Shown here: piece after piece, positions 42,201 through 49,323 of the stretch
Layout: each line of letters begins with the position of its first letter
Position numbering within the stretch: the first letter of the stretch is position 1
Assembly (NCBI RefSeq): GCF_030362935.1
Contig: NZ_JAUCDY010000002.1
Coordinates: 186,001 to 250,000 of the forward strand
Direction of reading: 5' to 3'
Length of the DNA stretch: 64,000 nucleotides
Source of the DNA: Thiopseudomonas acetoxidans
GTDB taxonomy: Bacteria > Pseudomonadota > Gammaproteobacteria > Pseudomonadales > Pseudomonadaceae
Made by a program: the position numbers and the translations under genes
The notes under the pieces: generated by a model
What the model was told of the DNA's origin: nothing
Databases searched by the model: none
The model's input: the letters and a program-made list of their open reading frames with translations, nothing else

Positions 42201-42952
42201 GAATACCAGATAGCGAAGTTTTGTCGACCATCTACGAGGGTGCCGTCTGGATGCCTCAAGCGCTCACCGTCTTTATCGTACGCTGAGGTTTGATCAACTT
42301 TACGATAACGATAGCAGTTTTCACCGCCTGCATACTTATTATCCTTTACTTCCTCGCACAAGATTCCTTTCGAATAGACTAGCGTTCCATCAAACTCATA
42401 ATAATAAGCCGCTGTATTCTGCCTCCTCCCGTTACTAGTGTTTGTCCATCCTCCATTGGAGTCGTTTGGATGATTTGCATAATTCGGTGCAGCTAATGGA
42501 ATACGGTGTTCGTATATCGGCCTGTATTGTGTCGCTAAGTTTACCCTCGGGTTGTTTGTGCTGTGCTGAACACCAAACCCATTAGCAGGCGCACTACTAA
42601 AGCTGGTTGCAAGCTCCTTGCTATCTCCATTCAATTCAAAAGCTGGTGGTATTTCATACACCAAGTGCGGGTTATAAGCCAAAGGGTTGGTGTTGTTCGC
42701 GTGATAACGCTTGTTATTGTACGAGCCAATAAGATCTTTATAAGACTGCGCAGTCGTATCAGGAATATAACCCCACGACATACTCCCCGACTCATCCAGA
42801 GTCAGAATAACGTTTGGTGAAACCCCCTCCACAAGGTTGAGCGGTGCTTGCGATACGCCAGCTTGTGCCATTCCTGCACTTAAAACCCCCGCTACTAGAC
42901 AAGCTGAGAGCGTTGTTTTGCTTAACTTGATTAATTGTTGCATTCGCATCAT
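39269..42952 (-). CDS. pilY1: Type IV pilus tip adhesin / mechanosensor PilY1
   Basis: 1227 aa with signal peptide (residues about 1-31). N-terminal von Willebrand A-like domain with MIDAS start ILTLDESGSMSWG (DxSxS). C-terminal beta-propeller (about 680-1100) with the EF-hand-like Ca site ADFDGDGVADYAYAGD (DxDxDGxxD) as in P. aeruginosa PilY1. It caps the pilus on the minor pilin priming complex, promotes adhesion and signals surface contact. The gene is full length and in frame; GAGGAAGTA precedes the ATG. Ten bases from pilX. Confidence 0.95.
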   Translation of the reverse strand: MMRMQQLIKLSKTTLSACLVAGVLSAGMAQAGVSQAPLNLVEGVSPNVILTLDESGSMSWGYIPDTTAQSYKDLIGSYNNKRYHANNTNPLAYNPHLVYEIPPAFELNGDSKELATSFSSAPANGFGVQHSTNNPRVNLATQYRPIYEHRIPLAAPNYANHPNDSNGGWTNTSNGRRQNTAAYYYEFDGTLVYSKGILCEEVKDNKYAGGENCYRYRKVDQTSAYDKDGERLRHPDGTLVDGRQNFAIWYSFYRSRALATLSAASIAFYDLSSNIRFTWQNLDTCKSFTGTTSGSGSCFANSLKPFNAKHRGEFYSWLRNVYFNKGTPLPAAMKRAGEYLKTDTPWKMNPQGGDIGKKGSENTKENTLACRPSYHVLMTDGMWNATTTNPGSFRSDDTTFATPSSAKYPAMSYNNVKPFYDSTTNTLADFAMHYWATDLRTDLDNKVPTFVPFKHDSMADEYWDPRNNPAGWQHMTNFVMGLGLTTSLNNADIPWAGSTHAGAGYKALVDGTATWPPAASGSANNVYDLWHAAINSRGDFYSVDSPADMVKAFKDILSRIAERQSTATLPAIASSVEEADPNDSESVAKLASYFYRSSFDSKDWSGDLEKIKSYISYEDNKRTEVTETVWKASKELPLHGARKIYMASSTASNKLKEFNTTNADTALKNALNKKPDEGTSDGNWEKRLNFIRGARSEEGGLFRERSSVLGDFLGSQPVYVAGARYLEGFANKIEGNTKYSEFVEQQKSRRAQIYIGGNAGMLHAFDAATGVEKFAFVPTAVFPHLNRLTDPRYAETHRFFVDGTPEVADVYDGQNWRTILVGTLRAGGQGIFALDITNPDEIKLLWELDQNSAAFIDKVKPGHSFPRPTIARLHNGRWAVVTGNGYDNGDDSGKAALYIIDAITGELTKSLEVQSPGSATHNGLSTPKLADFDGDGVADYAYAGDLHGNLWRFDLLGANAEEGREKTEGSIYGDKVGDTTGFKVSYGAEPMFTAESSNKRAQTIMAPPSLVRHPNRQSYLIVFGTGKYYEEGDAGGDLSTAQSIYAIWDEKTKAQTTSALSISRDDLLEQSFIENVVGKNEVAGVNREARTLSDNEMDWESKKGWVLDLEVDESALTGEMLINDMRVVGTTLLFSTLVPNDDPCAHGAGNWLYAINPFTGGRTVRHVFDTRNADPDHSVQVVSGIKFGGPGGVPLHSTPGGLEVYPGEGVNIAEMTGRQTWRMVPDP

Positions 42953-42961
42953 TACTTCCTC

Positions 42962-43594
42962 TTAATCCAGTCCCAGATAGATAGTAGTAACAGTGGATTG
43001 AACCGCAACCTCATCATTGGCTTGTCCAGTTACCAGAAAGAAAAACGTTCCTTTACCTTTCATAGCGTCACCATACTCAGCATTAAGGGCAGCATCCTCT
43101 TCAGCACCATCCATTATTCGATACACATTCCAGAAACTTTGCGGTTGGTCATTCCCAAAATCAAACTCTTTTTCAGCATCAAGTCCACGATAGGGCATCC
43201 ACTTTAAAACATCACTGCTAACTGTCATCTTAGCCAGCTGCGTGATGGGCTGTGCAAAATACTTATCCAAGTCTGCTTTATCCATCTCATTTAGTAAGCA
43301 CGGCTTATTAAAGCCTTCTTTGTTTAGCGTATTTTCTGCTACGCAGTTCGCTTCCATGTTCGGCTCCAGTTTGTCGCGAATATAACCAGGCCCATACAAG
43401 CGAAACTCGCCTTCGCGCAAAGCGGCATCAGCCAAGTTTTGTAAATTCACGTTATTAGCGTGATTACCCGTAATCCGCGCATCCAGCGCGGTGCCTCGCA
43501 TACTGGCAGTAGCCAGCAGAGTTAGCACTAGCAACATCACCAGCGCGATAACCAACACGGCTCCACGTTGTTGTGAGTGATTAAAGTTATTCAT
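42962..43594 (-). CDS. pilX: Type IV minor pilin PilX
   Basis: 210 aa; N-terminus MNNFNHSQQRGAVLVIALVM with the basic start, Gly before Ala1 and a 20-residue hydrophobic helix, typical of PilX (no Glu5, as in the family). Body has a long beta-rich C-terminal domain. ATG overlaps the pilW stop (ATGA). Member of the PilVWX-FimU priming complex under PilY1. Confidence 0.85.
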   Translation of the reverse strand: MNNFNHSQQRGAVLVIALVMLLVLTLLATASMRGTALDARITGNHANNVNLQNLADAALREGEFRLYGPGYIRDKLEPNMEANCVAENTLNKEGFNKPCLLNEMDKADLDKYFAQPITQLAKMTVSSDVLKWMPYRGLDAEKEFDFGNDQPQSFWNVYRIMDGAEEDAALNAEYGDAMKGKGTFFFLVTGQANDEVAVQSTVTTIYLGLD

Positions 43595-44403
43595 GGCACA
43601 AGATTCCTTAATACTTGGGTACTGCTGACCATCTGATAGATTCGGTTGTTATCGTTGCTATCAAGCTTGGCTTTGGTATCCGCATCAGCATTATTCTTCC
43701 ACTGATTAAAAACATTAGAGTCCATACCAGAACGCTGATTAGGGCGGCTGGCCAGCAAGGCGCTGTATTTAATGCCACGCACAATATCGGTGGCGTTATA
43801 GTCGGATGCTTTTTTGTATGGGTTAGACTGGAAGCGTCTTTCCAGTGTCTGACCTAAAAGAAACTCCACATTAAAGTCGGCTACGCCTTCGATTAGGTCC
43901 TGACCATTACAGGTGATTTTTCCTTGGTGTAAATCATTATTCCACTCATGCTTTATCGCCACATAGGCCATCTCACCGTCACTGGCTGAAATAAAGGCTG
44001 AAGGGTTGCTTAGTGTTAAATCAACACCATCACAGGCTTGCTCACCACTTACAGCAGGCTGATACCTAATACAAAAACCCGTTGCGTTATCTTTAAGGCT
44101 TGTTACCACAGCCTCTTTAGCAAACGCTGCACACTCATCAGTCGCTGCCCTGGCTTTAAAAGCGTTTTCAAACTCTTGGTCGGGCGCGCGTCGATAACCA
44201 GCTTTGGCTATTTGCTCGTTAAGCACAATTTGCAAAAAACGCCCCGCATCCATATTGCTTGCCTGACTTTGCTGGAAGTCGTAGTTGCTTTTGTTATTGA
44301 TATAGACCTGAGTAATGCCAAGTATTAAAAAACTACTAATAGCCAAAGCAACCAGCAGTTCAATCATGGATAAACCAAGGTTATGTGCTTTTATATGTCT
44401 CAT
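43591..44403 (-). CDS. pilW: Type IV minor pilin PilW
   Basis: 270 aa from ATG 44403 (MRHIKAHNLGLSMIELLVAL), which overlaps the pilV stop (ATGA); the prepilin site is G-LSMIEL with Glu at position 5. A long C-terminal domain (about 220 aa) has several Cys pairs. The further in-frame codon at 44430 would overlap pilV more and is not preferred. PilW is the largest minor pilin in the priming complex. Confidence 0.88.
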   Translation of the reverse strand: MRHIKAHNLGLSMIELLVALAISSFLILGITQVYINNKSNYDFQQSQASNMDAGRFLQIVLNEQIAKAGYRRAPDQEFENAFKARAATDECAAFAKEAVVTSLKDNATGFCIRYQPAVSGEQACDGVDLTLSNPSAFISASDGEMAYVAIKHEWNNDLHQGKITCNGQDLIEGVADFNVEFLLGQTLERRFQSNPYKKASDYNATDIVRGIKYSALLASRPNQRSGMDSNVFNQWKNNADADTKAKLDSNDNNRIYQMVSSTQVLRNLVP

Positions 44404-44969
44404 AGCTCTACCCTTACTGAATGCACGCATGTTTCCGACTTGCCGTCTGGACCGCAGCTTTTATCACGCGAACTCCACGATAAAGCTACCAACAACGAAG
44501 AGCCTTTAAACCCTGAAGTACAGGTGGTTGTAGCAGCACTGGGGCAAAGCGTTGTAACCTGAAAGTCAGGCAATACATCTTGCTGGTTTTTCAACCAGCA
44601 GCCCGCCACCGCTTTGGCTTGCTGCGCTGCTCCTGAGGTTGGGCAGTCCTCTTTAGTAAAAGTCGCTGCACCGTCTTTATAAAGAGGCGTGCTGTTTTTT
44701 AGGCGCGCATAGAACTCACCATAGCTGCCTTTGACTTCTGCTGAGCTCAAATCGCTGGGTGGTATGCTTTCAAACAACTCATCACGATACACACGCATAA
44801 TCTCAACCAACTCATTGGCCGCAGATATAGCCGCTTCTCTGTGTACCGTATCCTGCGTATAGCTAATGCTTTTGCTCTGTAACACAAACATGCCCAGTAC
44901 ACCCACCGCGGTTAATACTAGGGTGACCAGCACCTCGATTAAGCTAAAACCCTTGTTGTTCTTGCTCAT
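44400..44969 (-). CDS. pilV: Type IV minor pilin PilV
   Basis: 189 aa, prepilin leader MSKNNKG, then FSLIEVLVTLVLTAVGVLGMF with Glu5 and hydrophobic N-helix. Six Cys in the C-terminal half (DCPTSG, GCWLK, TLCPS, TCTSG, SCGPD, TCVHS). Ends in an ATGA overlap with pilW. Between fimU and pilW, conserved order. Confidence 0.9.
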   Translation of the reverse strand: MSKNNKGFSLIEVLVTLVLTAVGVLGMFVLQSKSISYTQDTVHREAAISAANELVEIMRVYRDELFESIPPSDLSSAEVKGSYGEFYARLKNSTPLYKDGAATFTKEDCPTSGAAQQAKAVAGCWLKNQQDVLPDFQVTTLCPSAATTTCTSGFKGSSLLVALSWSSRDKSCGPDGKSETCVHSVRVEL

Positions 44970-44971
44970 GT

Positions 44972-45460
44972 TTATCCTCCTGCGGTACAGCTGCTTAGCT
45001 TGCTCGAATCGTCTTTATAGCCTCGTGCATAACGATGCACACTACCGCTGTTCTTAATCTCAACTAAATAACCATTGCTAAACTCACCGTTATTACAAAT
45101 AACAAATGAAACGGTCTCAGAAACCATGCCCATGGGGTTAAAAGTTACTTTATTGCCTGTGACGGTTGATTTACTAAGCGTTATTTTATCGCTGAGCTGT
45201 AATGTGCGCTCCACCGCTGCACCCTCAGGGCCAACTTGCCATTTTTCTAGGTTGACTTCGTAAACTCGCTTGTTTGCCACCGCCTGCCCGCGTGCATACT
45301 GCAAAAACTTCAGCAGCTCGTCGGATTGCGCCTGCACCTGATTATTACGAATAAACTGGGTAAAATTAGGCACTGCAATAGTGGCCACTATCGCCAGCAG
45401 CGCCACGGTTATCATTAATTCTACGAGGGTAAACCCGCGTTCATTTAATGTATTTGGCAT
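44972..45460 (-). CDS. fimU: Type IV minor pilin FimU
   Basis: 162 aa GspH/FimT-type pseudopilin: MPNTLNERGFTLVELMITVA with Glu5; GspH domain with DELLKFLQYARGQAVANKR and the C-terminal CTAGG. First gene of the cluster, with GGGAGTT before the ATG; a fimT gene is not present upstream (P. aeruginosa has fimT-fimU). Two bases before pilV. Confidence 0.88.
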   Translation of the reverse strand: MPNTLNERGFTLVELMITVALLAIVATIAVPNFTQFIRNNQVQAQSDELLKFLQYARGQAVANKRVYEVNLEKWQVGPEGAAVERTLQLSDKITLSKSTVTGNKVTFNPMGMVSETVSFVICNNGEFSNGYLVEIKNSGSVHRYARGYKDDSSKLSSCTAGG

Positions 45461-45727
45461 GATTAACTCCCTATAGATCTATGAGCATGAGCATGGCAAA
45501 GCCCAGCACCTTTGTCGTGCAGCTTATGACAGCAGGTATAGTTTTGTGGATAAGTGGCAGGCAGGCGTCAAGTTGTGTGATTAACAACACAGATAGGCAC
45601 CCTAGGTGTTCTGCTGGAGCACAGCTTCTGGGCGATTGCGATTATAACTTCAGCTCAGATAGTGCCGGAAAATCACCATCGCGCAAAAATTGCGCTCCAA
45701 CAGTTGATAGGGCGGGAAGATGTATTT
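45461..45727. other. 267-bp region upstream of fimU
   Basis: Should contain the fimU promoter (minus). It holds one REP-like palindrome GCGCAAAAATTGCGC at 45681-45695. An open frame across it is not gene-like. Confidence 0.5.
45681..45702. repeat. REP-like palindrome (type A), single copy
   Basis: GCGCAAAAATTGCGC followed by TCCAACA; same head as other REP units in the window (GCGCAA-n-TTGCGCTCC). Located at the DyP peroxidase 3' end. Confidence 0.65.
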
Positions 45728-46603
45728 TTATGCGTTTTTAAGTAATGCCGATAATTCTAACTGGCCCTCTTTAACCGGCGGACACCAGTAATAGCCACCA
45801 GTCACCGGGCGGCTAAAACGATACAGGCCATCGGTAATACCATCATCCATACCAGTCATGCGTTTTAGCTGCATTTCAAAAGCATCTAACGAGTGACCAA
45901 AAGCCAAAAAAACCAAACCTGCTACATCGCCGTCTATATAAGGCATGGAGCGGCGTACAACAAAGGCTTCTGGCTCAAAGTCTTCCATAGCAGTACGTTT
46001 AACATGAGCGGACTCTGGCGCGTCTTCAATTTCTTCGTTATCACTGAGACGACGACCAATAATATGGTCCTGCTCGTTCTGCGGCAGGGATTTAAAGAAG
46101 TCCAAATTATGCTCCCAGTGCTGAACCGCTGCATAGCAGCCGTAGGGCGCCAGCGTATCAGATACAGCTTCTACTGCCGCCTCATCAACGGGGTTTTCAG
46201 TACCATCCTCATAACCGGTCAGATCATGGCCCGACAAATAACGAAACGCTTCTGTAACCTGCACCAGCTTAAATGCCGGCGCTAATGCTTCTTGTAAAGC
46301 GCGAGTACGATAAAGTAGCTCGCCACGATCGTCATCACATAGCCAACACCACAGCGCGTGCTGGGTGGACGGCACATCAACACCCTGATTACTTAACGCA
46401 GGAAATATCCGTAATTTATCCAGCTGCACACCCAACACTTGCAGCACTGATGCACCCACCCCCACCACGGTAGACTCACCATCAGTCATGCTCGCTAAGC
46501 GCGTCAAAGCTTGGGCTACATGTTCGCTGTCATCTAAGACAAAAAATACATGCCGCGCCACCAATGGCACCGGCTCGGCAAAAATTCTTGCTTGGCATTC
46601 CAT
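45728..46603 (-). CDS. DyP-type haem peroxidase
   Basis: 291 aa from ATG 46603 (MECQARIFAEPVPL), chosen because GAGAG lies seven bases upstream; ATG 46609 is also possible. The GXXDG motif appears as GYEDGTENP with catalytic Asp, the proximal His as ESAHVKRTA, and the distal Arg as FVVRRSMPY. DyP peroxidases oxidise a broad range of aromatics with H2O2. There is no Tat signal, so this is a cytoplasmic (P/B-type) member. It lies alone between the pilin operon and a decayed region. Confidence 0.88.
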   Translation of the reverse strand: MECQARIFAEPVPLVARHVFFVLDDSEHVAQALTRLASMTDGESTVVGVGASVLQVLGVQLDKLRIFPALSNQGVDVPSTQHALWCWLCDDDRGELLYRTRALQEALAPAFKLVQVTEAFRYLSGHDLTGYEDGTENPVDEAAVEAVSDTLAPYGCYAAVQHWEHNLDFFKSLPQNEQDHIIGRRLSDNEEIEDAPESAHVKRTAMEDFEPEAFVVRRSMPYIDGDVAGLVFLAFGHSLDAFEMQLKRMTGMDDGITDGLYRFSRPVTGGYYWCPPVKEGQLELSALLKNA

Positions 46604-46822
46604 GTTCATACTCTCTTTTAACAAGGCTACTTAAACGATGTGCAGCACTATAAAACAATTAAAACACAAATGCAGTCCGAGCTCCGCGCGAACTTTTTTA
46701 AAGCGTTGAATATCCAACCTTACGTCTGAATTGCTCTTTAGTTCATCATTGTAAAAAGGACTCATCATGTATCCGTATTCTATTAAAACGTTTTTTTAGT
46801 GATAATGGAATGCACCTCTTAA
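46604..46822. other. Region upstream of DyP gene, no gene seen
   Basis: Contains the promoter of the peroxidase gene and a 10-codon ATG frame with AAAGGAC upstream (46767-46799, MYPYSIKTFF). It could be the start of the decayed gene that follows, which I cannot prove. Confidence 0.35.
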
Positions 46823-46961
46823 GGAGCCTCTGAATAACGTTACCGAGGACGCTAACACAAGGCAAAAACGTACGAAAAAGCGCAGTTTACATGTGTAAAT
46901 GAGCATTTTGAGTACGTTTTTAACGAAGTGGTAGCTACGCAGGTAGTTATTCAGAGGCTTC
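46823..46961. mobile_element. 139-bp MITE, copy 2
   Basis: Near-identical to the copy at 14127-14266, with the same 16-bp TIRs (GGAGCCTCTGAATAAC / reverse complement GAAGCCTCTGAATAAC). It is flanked by TTAA on both sides (46819-46822 and 46962-46965), a clean 4-bp target duplication. Sits directly in front of an ompA-like relic. Copies differ at only a few positions, so transposition was recent. Confidence 0.88.
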
Positions 46962-46966
46962 TTAAC

Positions 46967-47085
46967 AGCCTCGCTGAATCCTTGCGCCAATATGATCAAA
47001 CCATCATTGATATTATCGGCCATACCTACAGCACAGACAGCCAATAGCACAACATAAACTGGCTTTTCGCATTTAAAGGTGTAGA
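46967..47085 (+). pseudogene. Relic of an OmpA-family C-terminal domain
   Basis: Plus-strand frame reads SLAESLRQYDQTIIDIIGHT then YSTDSQ and stops (TAG 47045), in the style of OmpA-like lipoproteins (LAxxLxxYPxTxIxVxGHTDSTGS). Past the stop, HNINWLFAFKGV still resembles the following YNxxLSxxRAxxV segment. The Asp of GHTD is changed to Tyr, and no N-terminal part can be found because the MITE ends 6 bases upstream. Clearly a decayed fragment. Confidence 0.7.
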
Positions 47086-47136
47086 AAAAATCTGGCCAGC
47101 TAGAAAAGATGTCGGGAAACTTGGAAAATGTAAGCC

Positions 47137-47308
47137 TCTACAAGAGCTGTGCCATGCGACCAGCTGCGTGCAAACCGCTTTGCTTTACTGTGGAACTGTG
47201 GAACTGTGGGACTGTGGGACTGTGGGACTGTGGGAGCGCATCTTATGCGCGATTAAGGCTTGGTGTGGCTGGATGGTTTGTTTCGCGCAAGAGTTGCGCT
47301 CCCACAAC
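47137..47308. repeat. Composite REP array (type A), copy 1
   Basis: Spacer CAAGAGCTGTGCCATGCG...GCTGCGTGCAAACC leads to the minisatellite and the REP GGAGCGCAT-CTT-ATGCGCGAT (47234-47253); a second REP CGCGCAA-GAG-TTGCGCTCC follows at 47284-47302 in opposite sense. The spacer recurs at 47497-47548 and 53231-53280. This paired-inverted layout is a BIME. Confidence 0.75.
47187..47234 (+). repeat. 8-bp tandem repeat, 6 units
   Basis: Six consecutive units of ACTGTGG(A/G), the first two ending in A and the last four in G, leading straight into a REP head GAGCGCATC. Arises within a copy of the composite repeat where other copies have just one unit. Confidence 0.9.
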
Positions 47309-47353
47309 AGCCGTGTCAACCCCAACAGCTGAGCCAATCCACAAGACATGCTC

Positions 47354-47465
47354 CTGTAGGTCGTCCCTTTAGGGCGACATGTCAGGGTTGCCGGCATTGT
47401 GTCAGCTTCTGCTGCAAGGGTCGCCCCTTCAGGGCGACATGTCAGCCTGAAGGCAGACCTACATG
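47354..47465. repeat. REP-like array (type B)
   Basis: Two units of GTCG(T/C)CCC-TTYA-GGGCGACATGTCAG (47361-47386 and 47420-47445) inside outer inverted arms TGTAGGTC ... GACCTACA. Each unit has a short GGGCGAC stem. Resembles the copy at 58514-58562. Confidence 0.72.
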
Positions 47466-47478
47466 GACAACCACCAAC

Positions 47479-47548
47479 CGCGCAAGAGTTGCACCCCTAC
47501 AAGAGCTGTGCCAAGCAACCGGCTGCGTGAAAACCGCTTTACTGTGGG
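47479..47548. repeat. Composite REP array (type A), partial copy 2
   Basis: Degenerate REP CGCGCAAGAGTTGCACCCC followed by the same spacer (CAAGAGCTGTGCCAAGCAACC...) and ending at ACTGTGGGAC without the second palindrome. Confidence 0.7.
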
Positions 47549-47667
47549 ACTGATAGCCAGGTGCTTGCTGAAGTCAGGAAGGTTTAAAAATCAGCTACAC
47601 CCGTAAATGCAAAGGGCCCATAAACTTATCTCGCCGTCGTGCGCAAAGCGTTGCGGCTTGTTCGTTT

Positions 47668-47988
47668 TTATCCCAACAGTAAATTACTTTGCGCTCGCAA
47701 CAGAGCCTCTTTAGCTGACTTTGGTAACCGCTTAATGGCGTACTCACGTTTTAAAGCGCTAGGTTTATCAAGACAACCTTCAACATAAACCAAAGCCTGC
47801 GCGGGACTGCTTTGAAAAAACCGCGCACCCTTACCGTTTAGATGTTGCTGAAAACGTCGCTGCGGATCCGTGGTAATCCCACAATACAGCGCTGTATTGG
47901 CAGCCCGAACCAAGTACACATACCAATTGGGCTGGCTAGGCTTTTGTGCTTGCTTCGCGTTAAACTGAACCCCGTTTTGTTTGGACAA
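47668..47988 (-). CDS. GIY-YIG endonuclease-fold protein (YhbQ-like)
   Basis: 106 aa from TTG 47988, chosen because AAGGA precedes it by seven bases. The GIY-YIG core is clear: WYVYLVRAANTALYCGITTDPQRRFQQH with the Arg, and the later YAIKRLPKSAKEALL. Members act in DNA repair or unknown processes; the catalytic Tyr-x-Gly and Arg are present. Divergent from an asparaginase-like gene with only 11 bp between the starts, so the promoters overlap the other coding region. Confidence 0.9.
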   Translation of the reverse strand: MSKQNGVQFNAKQAQKPSQPNWYVYLVRAANTALYCGITTDPQRRFQQHLNGKGARFFQSSPAQALVYVEGCLDKPSALKREYAIKRLPKSAKEALLRAQSNLLLG

Positions 47989-47999
47989 GGCGTTTCCTT

Positions 48000-48482
48000 A
48001 TGTCTATAAAAATCATTACTACCGGTGGTACCTTCGATAAAGTGTACTCCGATGCGCTCTCTGAATTCAGCATTGGCGAACCCATGGTTGAGCCCTTACT
48101 GCAGGAAGCGGGCGTGCACTGCGCATACCGCATCGACAGCCTACTGAAAAAGGACAGCCTAGACTTTACCGATGCCGACCGCCAACTGCTTGCAACCGCT
48201 ATAACACAATGCCCTGAACAGAAAGTACTGGTGATCCATGGCACAGATACCATGACGCTCAGCGCACAGCAACTCAGAAACCCGGGCGATAAAACTGTGG
48301 TATTTACTGGTGCGATGCAACCTGCACGGATGCGCAATACAGATGCACCCTTTAATCTTGGCTTTGCCTTAGGAGTGCTACAATGCTTGCCTGCTGGGGT
48401 TTATATTGCCATGCATGGGCAGGTTTTTACTGCTGAGCACGTACAAAAAAACCGTCAACAGGGTCGATTTGAACCTATTTAA
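48000..48482 (+). CDS. Asparaginase-like protein, N-terminal domain only
   Basis: 160 aa, while type I/II asparaginases have about 330. The N-terminal nucleophile motif KIITTGGTFDKV and the second threonine motif VIHGTDTMTL are intact, and TGAMQPARMRNTDA follows. The C-terminal domain is absent, yet similar short proteins are common in Pseudomonas and the frame ends cleanly, so it is a family rather than a truncation. Activity on asparagine is uncertain. Confidence 0.82.
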   Translation: MSIKIITTGGTFDKVYSDALSEFSIGEPMVEPLLQEAGVHCAYRIDSLLKKDSLDFTDADRQLLATAITQCPEQKVLVIHGTDTMTLSAQQLRNPGDKTVVFTGAMQPARMRNTDAPFNLGFALGVLQCLPAGVYIAMHGQVFTAEHVQKNRQQGRFEPI

Positions 48483-48516
48483 CTGGCCGCTTTTATACGC
48501 TTTATAGGATTTAAGA

Positions 48517-49188
48517 ATGTTAGAAACCGCATTAATTGTTGAAGCACTAAAACCCGCCGATGCCTGTGTGATTTGGCTACACGGCCTAGGCGCTGGACGC
48601 AGTGATTTTGAGCCAGTCGCACGCATGCTACAGCCGCAGCTGCCCACAGTACGTTTTATTTTACCGCAAGCACCCACCCAGCCTGTGACCATTAACGGTG
48701 GCATGGCGATGCCAAGCTGGTACGACATTTTAGCGATTAGCCCCGGCAGGCGCGCCATTAATAGCGAACAGCTGGAAGAATCCAGCGAAAACCTGATTCG
48801 CACCATAGAAGCACAGCGTGACAGCGGCATCGATCCCAAACGCATTTTTTTAGCTGGGTTTTCTCAAGGCGGTGCTGTGGTTTTACACACTGCTTTTTTG
48901 CGCTGGCAACAACCTCTTGGCGGCGTACTGGCCTTATCCACCTACGCACCCACCTTTGAAGACGCCAGCAAACCCTCCTACAGCTATCCGGTGCTGTGCA
49001 TGCACGGGCGTTACGATGGCGTGGTGCCGGTACTCATGGGGCAAGCGGCTTATCAACAACTCACGCAATGGGACATGCCTACCACGTGGCAAGACTACCC
49101 CATGCAGCACGAAGTCTGCCACGAGCAGATTACTGATATCGGCCACTGGCTGCACAAGCAGTTAAACCCTAGTCTTGCAACCGATTAA
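48517..49188 (+). CDS. Carboxylesterase / phospholipase (alpha/beta hydrolase)
   Basis: 223 aa of the APT1/YpfH carboxylesterase type. Nucleophile elbow FLAGFSQGGAVVLH (Ser), Asp in MHGRYDGVVP and His in YPMQHEVCHEQ complete the triad; the start CVIWLHGLGAGRSDFEPV is typical. It hydrolyses short-chain carboxyl esters; no signal peptide. ATAGGATTTAAG precedes the ATG. It lies 34 bp from the asparaginase-like gene. Confidence 0.92.
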   Translation: MLETALIVEALKPADACVIWLHGLGAGRSDFEPVARMLQPQLPTVRFILPQAPTQPVTINGGMAMPSWYDILAISPGRRAINSEQLEESSENLIRTIEAQRDSGIDPKRIFLAGFSQGGAVVLHTAFLRWQQPLGGVLALSTYAPTFEDASKPSYSYPVLCMHGRYDGVVPVLMGQAAYQQLTQWDMPTTWQDYPMQHEVCHEQITDIGHWLHKQLNPSLATD

Positions 49189-49323
49189 AATACTGGATGC
49201 GGCACTTAACGCCCTGAATTAAATAACGTAAAGCTGCCGCAGTCTACCGATTGAATATTTCCCTAATTTCTTGCTTTAGCTTAAACTTGGGTCTTAAATA
49301 TTTTTCATTGCGAAGTAACCATT

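Larger units (their letters stand above)
47086..47667. other. REP/minisatellite-rich non-coding region
   Basis: No genuine gene. Contains REP-like palindromes of two types, an 8-bp minisatellite and a composite repeat; these are listed separately. Open frames here are translations of the repeats. Confidence 0.75.

Noticed and set aside
45481..45741. 86-codon plus-strand frame upstream of fimU
   Set aside because: Low-complexity start, crosses a REP and the end of the DyP gene; no ribosome-binding site or homology I can see.
47187..47465. Possible CRISPR array
   Set aside because: The repeats are contiguous 8-bp units and palindromic REPs with irregular spacing; there are no uniform spacers and no cas genes.
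47109..47553. Several open frames in the 47-kb REP region
   Set aside because: Translations of minisatellite and REP sequence (for example repeated Trp-Asn-Cys-Gly-Thr).
48000..48482. Frameshifted or truncated asparaginase pseudogene
   Set aside because: The stop is followed directly by the next gene's leader with no asparaginase C-domain residue in any frame, and short family members are known.
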